Of a stretch of DNA of 64,000 bases, positions 62,503 to 64,000 are shown in pieces (position 1 is the first letter of the stretch; each line of letters starts with the position of its first letter). Below the pieces are notes generated by a model, which saw only the letters and a list, made by a program, of their open reading frames with translations, had not been told where the DNA came from and made no database searches. Source of the stretch: Paenibacillus phytorum (lineage in GTDB: Bacteria; Bacillota; Bacilli; Paenibacillales; NBRC-103111); assembly GCF_013141715.1 (NCBI RefSeq), contig NZ_WHOA01000147.1, positions 62,001-126,000 on the forward strand. Reading direction: 5' to 3'. Both the position numbers and the translations under genes were made by a program.

Positions 62503-62539
62503 TGATTAGCTATAGTCGAAGTTATTAACTAACCTAAGG
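62503..62539. repeat. Short dispersed repeat, copy 2
   Basis: TGATTAGCTATAGTCGAAGT then TATTAACTAACCTAAGG. It matches the copy at 57768 at most positions. Confidence 0.5.
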
Positions 62540-62653
62540 TGAAAAATTGCTTGTTAGCCACTCTTTGTGTGACGTGAGGGTGTGATTGACTATACTTTCA
62601 GGCAAAGATGATATAATAAGACTACTAAATTGGTGCCTATGAAGGGAGAAGTC

Positions 62654-63043
62654 ATGGACGGAAATAAAATTACTTATGAGTCTATTGATGCATATATTTC
62701 TATATTCCCACCGGAGGTTCAGGAGATACTTACCAGATTAAGAGAAGTTATCAAAGAGTCGGCTCCAGGTGCAGAGGAAAAGATAAGTTATCAAATGCCC
62801 ACGTTTGCTTTACATGGGAACTTAGTTCATTTCGCTGCTTATAAAAATCATATCGGATTTTATCCAGCGGCTAGCGGAATTGAAGCTTTTAAAGATGAGT
62901 TGTCCAGATATAAAGGAGCAAAGGGTTCCGTGCAATTTCCAATAGATAAGCCGCTTCCTTATGATTTAATAAGTAGGATTGTTAAATATAGAGTGGCTGA
63001 GAATTTTAGGAAAGCAGAGGGTAAATTGAAAAAGTCGAAGTAA
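62654..63043 (+). CDS. DUF1801 (YdhG-like) protein
   Basis: About 129 residues. Family segments ILTRLREVIKESAPGAEEKI, QMPTFALHGNLVHFAAYKNH and GSVQFPIDKPLP are all present. DUF1801 proteins are small cytoplasmic proteins with a frataxin-like fold and no defined activity. The ATG at 62654 is preferred because GAAGGGAG precedes it; ATGs at 62630-62639 are weaker. Confidence 0.87.
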   Translation: MDGNKITYESIDAYISIFPPEVQEILTRLREVIKESAPGAEEKISYQMPTFALHGNLVHFAAYKNHIGFYPAASGIEAFKDELSRYKGAKGSVQFPIDKPLPYDLISRIVKYRVAENFRKAEGKLKKSK

Positions 63044-63249
63044 TTGTAGGATATAAATACCTAGGGACCTTCCTTGTAAATACATGGGTAGCCTCTTTCT
63101 TTGCTTAGGATGTCGAATGTCTTATTATAGCGAATTTTTGAATATTTTGAATAATTTCATTGTATAAAAAACCCATTAAAAGTATAATTTCTTTAATGGA
63201 TTTTTCCATATGAATAGATATTCTTTTCAAACAAAGGGGAGGAAATGCA

Positions 63250-63339
63250 ATGAAAAATTGGAAGAATTGGATACTTATGACTCTGGTTTTGGTAGCTATG
63301 GTTTATTCATCCGTTGTATCAATACCTTGGGGGCCTTAA
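63250..63339 (+). CDS. 29-residue hydrophobic peptide, possible secreted signal peptide
   Basis: MKNWKNWILMTLVLVAMVYS then SVVSIPWGP. A basic N-terminus, one hydrophobic segment and a short Pro/Trp tail give it the shape of a small pheromone or short hydrophobic peptide precursor. GGGGAGG is seven bases before the ATG and a hairpin follows the stop, so it is a complete transcription unit. A membrane-anchored micropeptide is the alternative. Confidence 0.55.
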   Translation: MKNWKNWILMTLVLVAMVYSSVVSIPWGP

Positions 63340-63346
63340 TCCCAAA

Positions 63347-63382
63347 AAAGGAGCTAGGAGAAACCTAGTTCCTTTCACTTTT
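63347..63382 (+). terminator. Terminator after the peptide gene
   Basis: AAAGGAGCTAGG pairs with CCTAGTTCCTTT (one G-T pair) around a five-base loop, with CACTTTTAT after. Confidence 0.7.
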
Positions 63383-63408
63383 ATATAAAGGAATGAATAT
63401 GAACATAT

Positions 63409-63921
63409 ATGATTTACTTTATACTTGCAGGCCTTCTACTTTGTATAATCCTGAGACGCAATTTATTGACAATTGTTGATTCCTTTGCAGCTTTCAGAAT
63501 GCCTTATTTACTGATCGGTACCTTTGCGTTTCAAATTTTTATTTATTGGTTGAGTCATAGAACGGGGCGCGATTATCCTATTCTACTTGAACTCTCATTT
63601 GCAATAATGATCGTAGGCTTATGGATGAACAGGCATTTACCAGGAGTTATTTTTATATGTTTTGGGGCTGTGCTTAATTTATTAACAATTAGTATACACG
63701 GTGGTTTAATGCCAGTATCTGAAAAAGCTCTGATGATGTCTGGGTATAATGGTTCTGCTTTTGATACAGACGATCCCCGACATCAACTAATGAATACATC
63801 TAATTTTTGGTGGTTGGGAGATTGGATTCCTTTCTTCAAACATGTGATAAGTATGGGAGATGTTTTTGTAGGTATCGGTTTTATTCGATTTCTATTAGGA
63901 ACCACTGCAAAGAGGGAGTAG
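63409..63921 (+). CDS. DUF5317 membrane protein
   Basis: A 170-residue protein with about four to five membrane segments. The DUF5317 signature is visible in ISIHGGLMPVS (about 95-105) and LGDWIPFFKHVISMGDVFVG (about 136-155). Function unknown. The ATG has only a weak AAAGGA site about 14 bases upstream. The next gene starts one base after its stop. Confidence 0.82.
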   Translation: MIYFILAGLLLCIILRRNLLTIVDSFAAFRMPYLLIGTFAFQIFIYWLSHRTGRDYPILLELSFAIMIVGLWMNRHLPGVIFICFGAVLNLLTISIHGGLMPVSEKALMMSGYNGSAFDTDDPRHQLMNTSNFWWLGDWIPFFKHVISMGDVFVGIGFIRFLLGTTAKRE

Positions 63922-63922
63922 C

Positions 63923-64000
63923 ATGAAGGATAAAAATCTATACACTCTGATATTATTCTTAACTGGAATTTACACTACATATGTTTGTATGGAATTTCTT
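63923..64000 (+). CDS. Start of a membrane protein gene, cut by the window end
   Basis: The first 26 codons read MKDKNLYTLILFLTGIYTTY and on to the window end, a likely first membrane segment. GAGGGAG precedes the ATG. It is coupled to the DUF5317 gene. Too short to name. Confidence 0.6.
   Translation, partial: MKDKNLYTLILFLTGIYTTYVCMEFL

Overview
The window looks like chromosome from a Paenibacillus-type, low-to-moderate GC, spore-forming member of the Bacillota. Support comes from a yerB / yerC / dgkB / rlmCD gene order like that of Bacillus subtilis, a bacillithiol deacetylase (bshB2) behind its yojF partner, a spore transglutaminase (tgl), an Asp23/Gls24 protein and a DUF896 protein. I saw no rRNA, tRNA, CRISPR array, phage structural gene or intact transposase.

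Region 1 (1-11.6 kb) is mostly core: an extradiol dioxygenase, a DCC protein, a yerB-like lipoprotein, yerC, a CbiX-like protein, dgkB and rlmCD. Between yerB and yerC sits a four-gene cassette (SulP anion transporter, ArsR-type repressor, two tandem cysteine-rich paralogues). Its promoters share an ATATTC-N8-GAATAT type palindrome, so it may be one regulon.

Region 2 (11.6-32.9 kb) is an AT-rich island inserted in the 3' end of rlmCD. A second rlmCD 3' end, still readable as HTVHVECCSFLWRNV-stop, lies at 32831-32878 and marks the right junction. Inside are a RelA/SpoT-domain protein, a five-gene Z1 helicase / MORC-like ATPase / DUF4420 nuclease operon with a Vsr nuclease remnant, a RADAR pair (rdrA ATPase and rdrB adenosine deaminase), and an McrBC pair whose McrB has lost its Walker A segment. 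No recombinase was found.

Region 3 (33.4-50 kb) continues the defence content: a Noc-like ParB protein, a LlaJI-like restriction-modification set (HTH-fused cytosine methyltransferase, zinc-ribbon protein, McrB-like NTPase, LlaJI nuclease), a second McrB-like/DUF2357 nuclease pair with an 83-bp partial copy of its nuclease gene 2.4 kb downstream, a RelE/ParE-type toxin-antitoxin pair, and a TerD-like / Thg1-like / polynucleotide-kinase-like RNA-repair cassette.

Region 4 (50.2-64 kb) returns to metabolic genes: yojF-bshB2, an acyl-CoA dehydrogenase, cysD-cysN (CysN carries a degenerate APS-kinase domain), tgl with a histidine-rich protein, a GAPDH, DUF896, a small flavoprotein, two aldo/keto reductases, DUF1801, a 29-residue hydrophobic peptide gene and a DUF5317 membrane protein. 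The most striking content is the stacking of at least five anti-phage or nucleic-acid-damage systems, several showing decay, next to a clear insertion scar.
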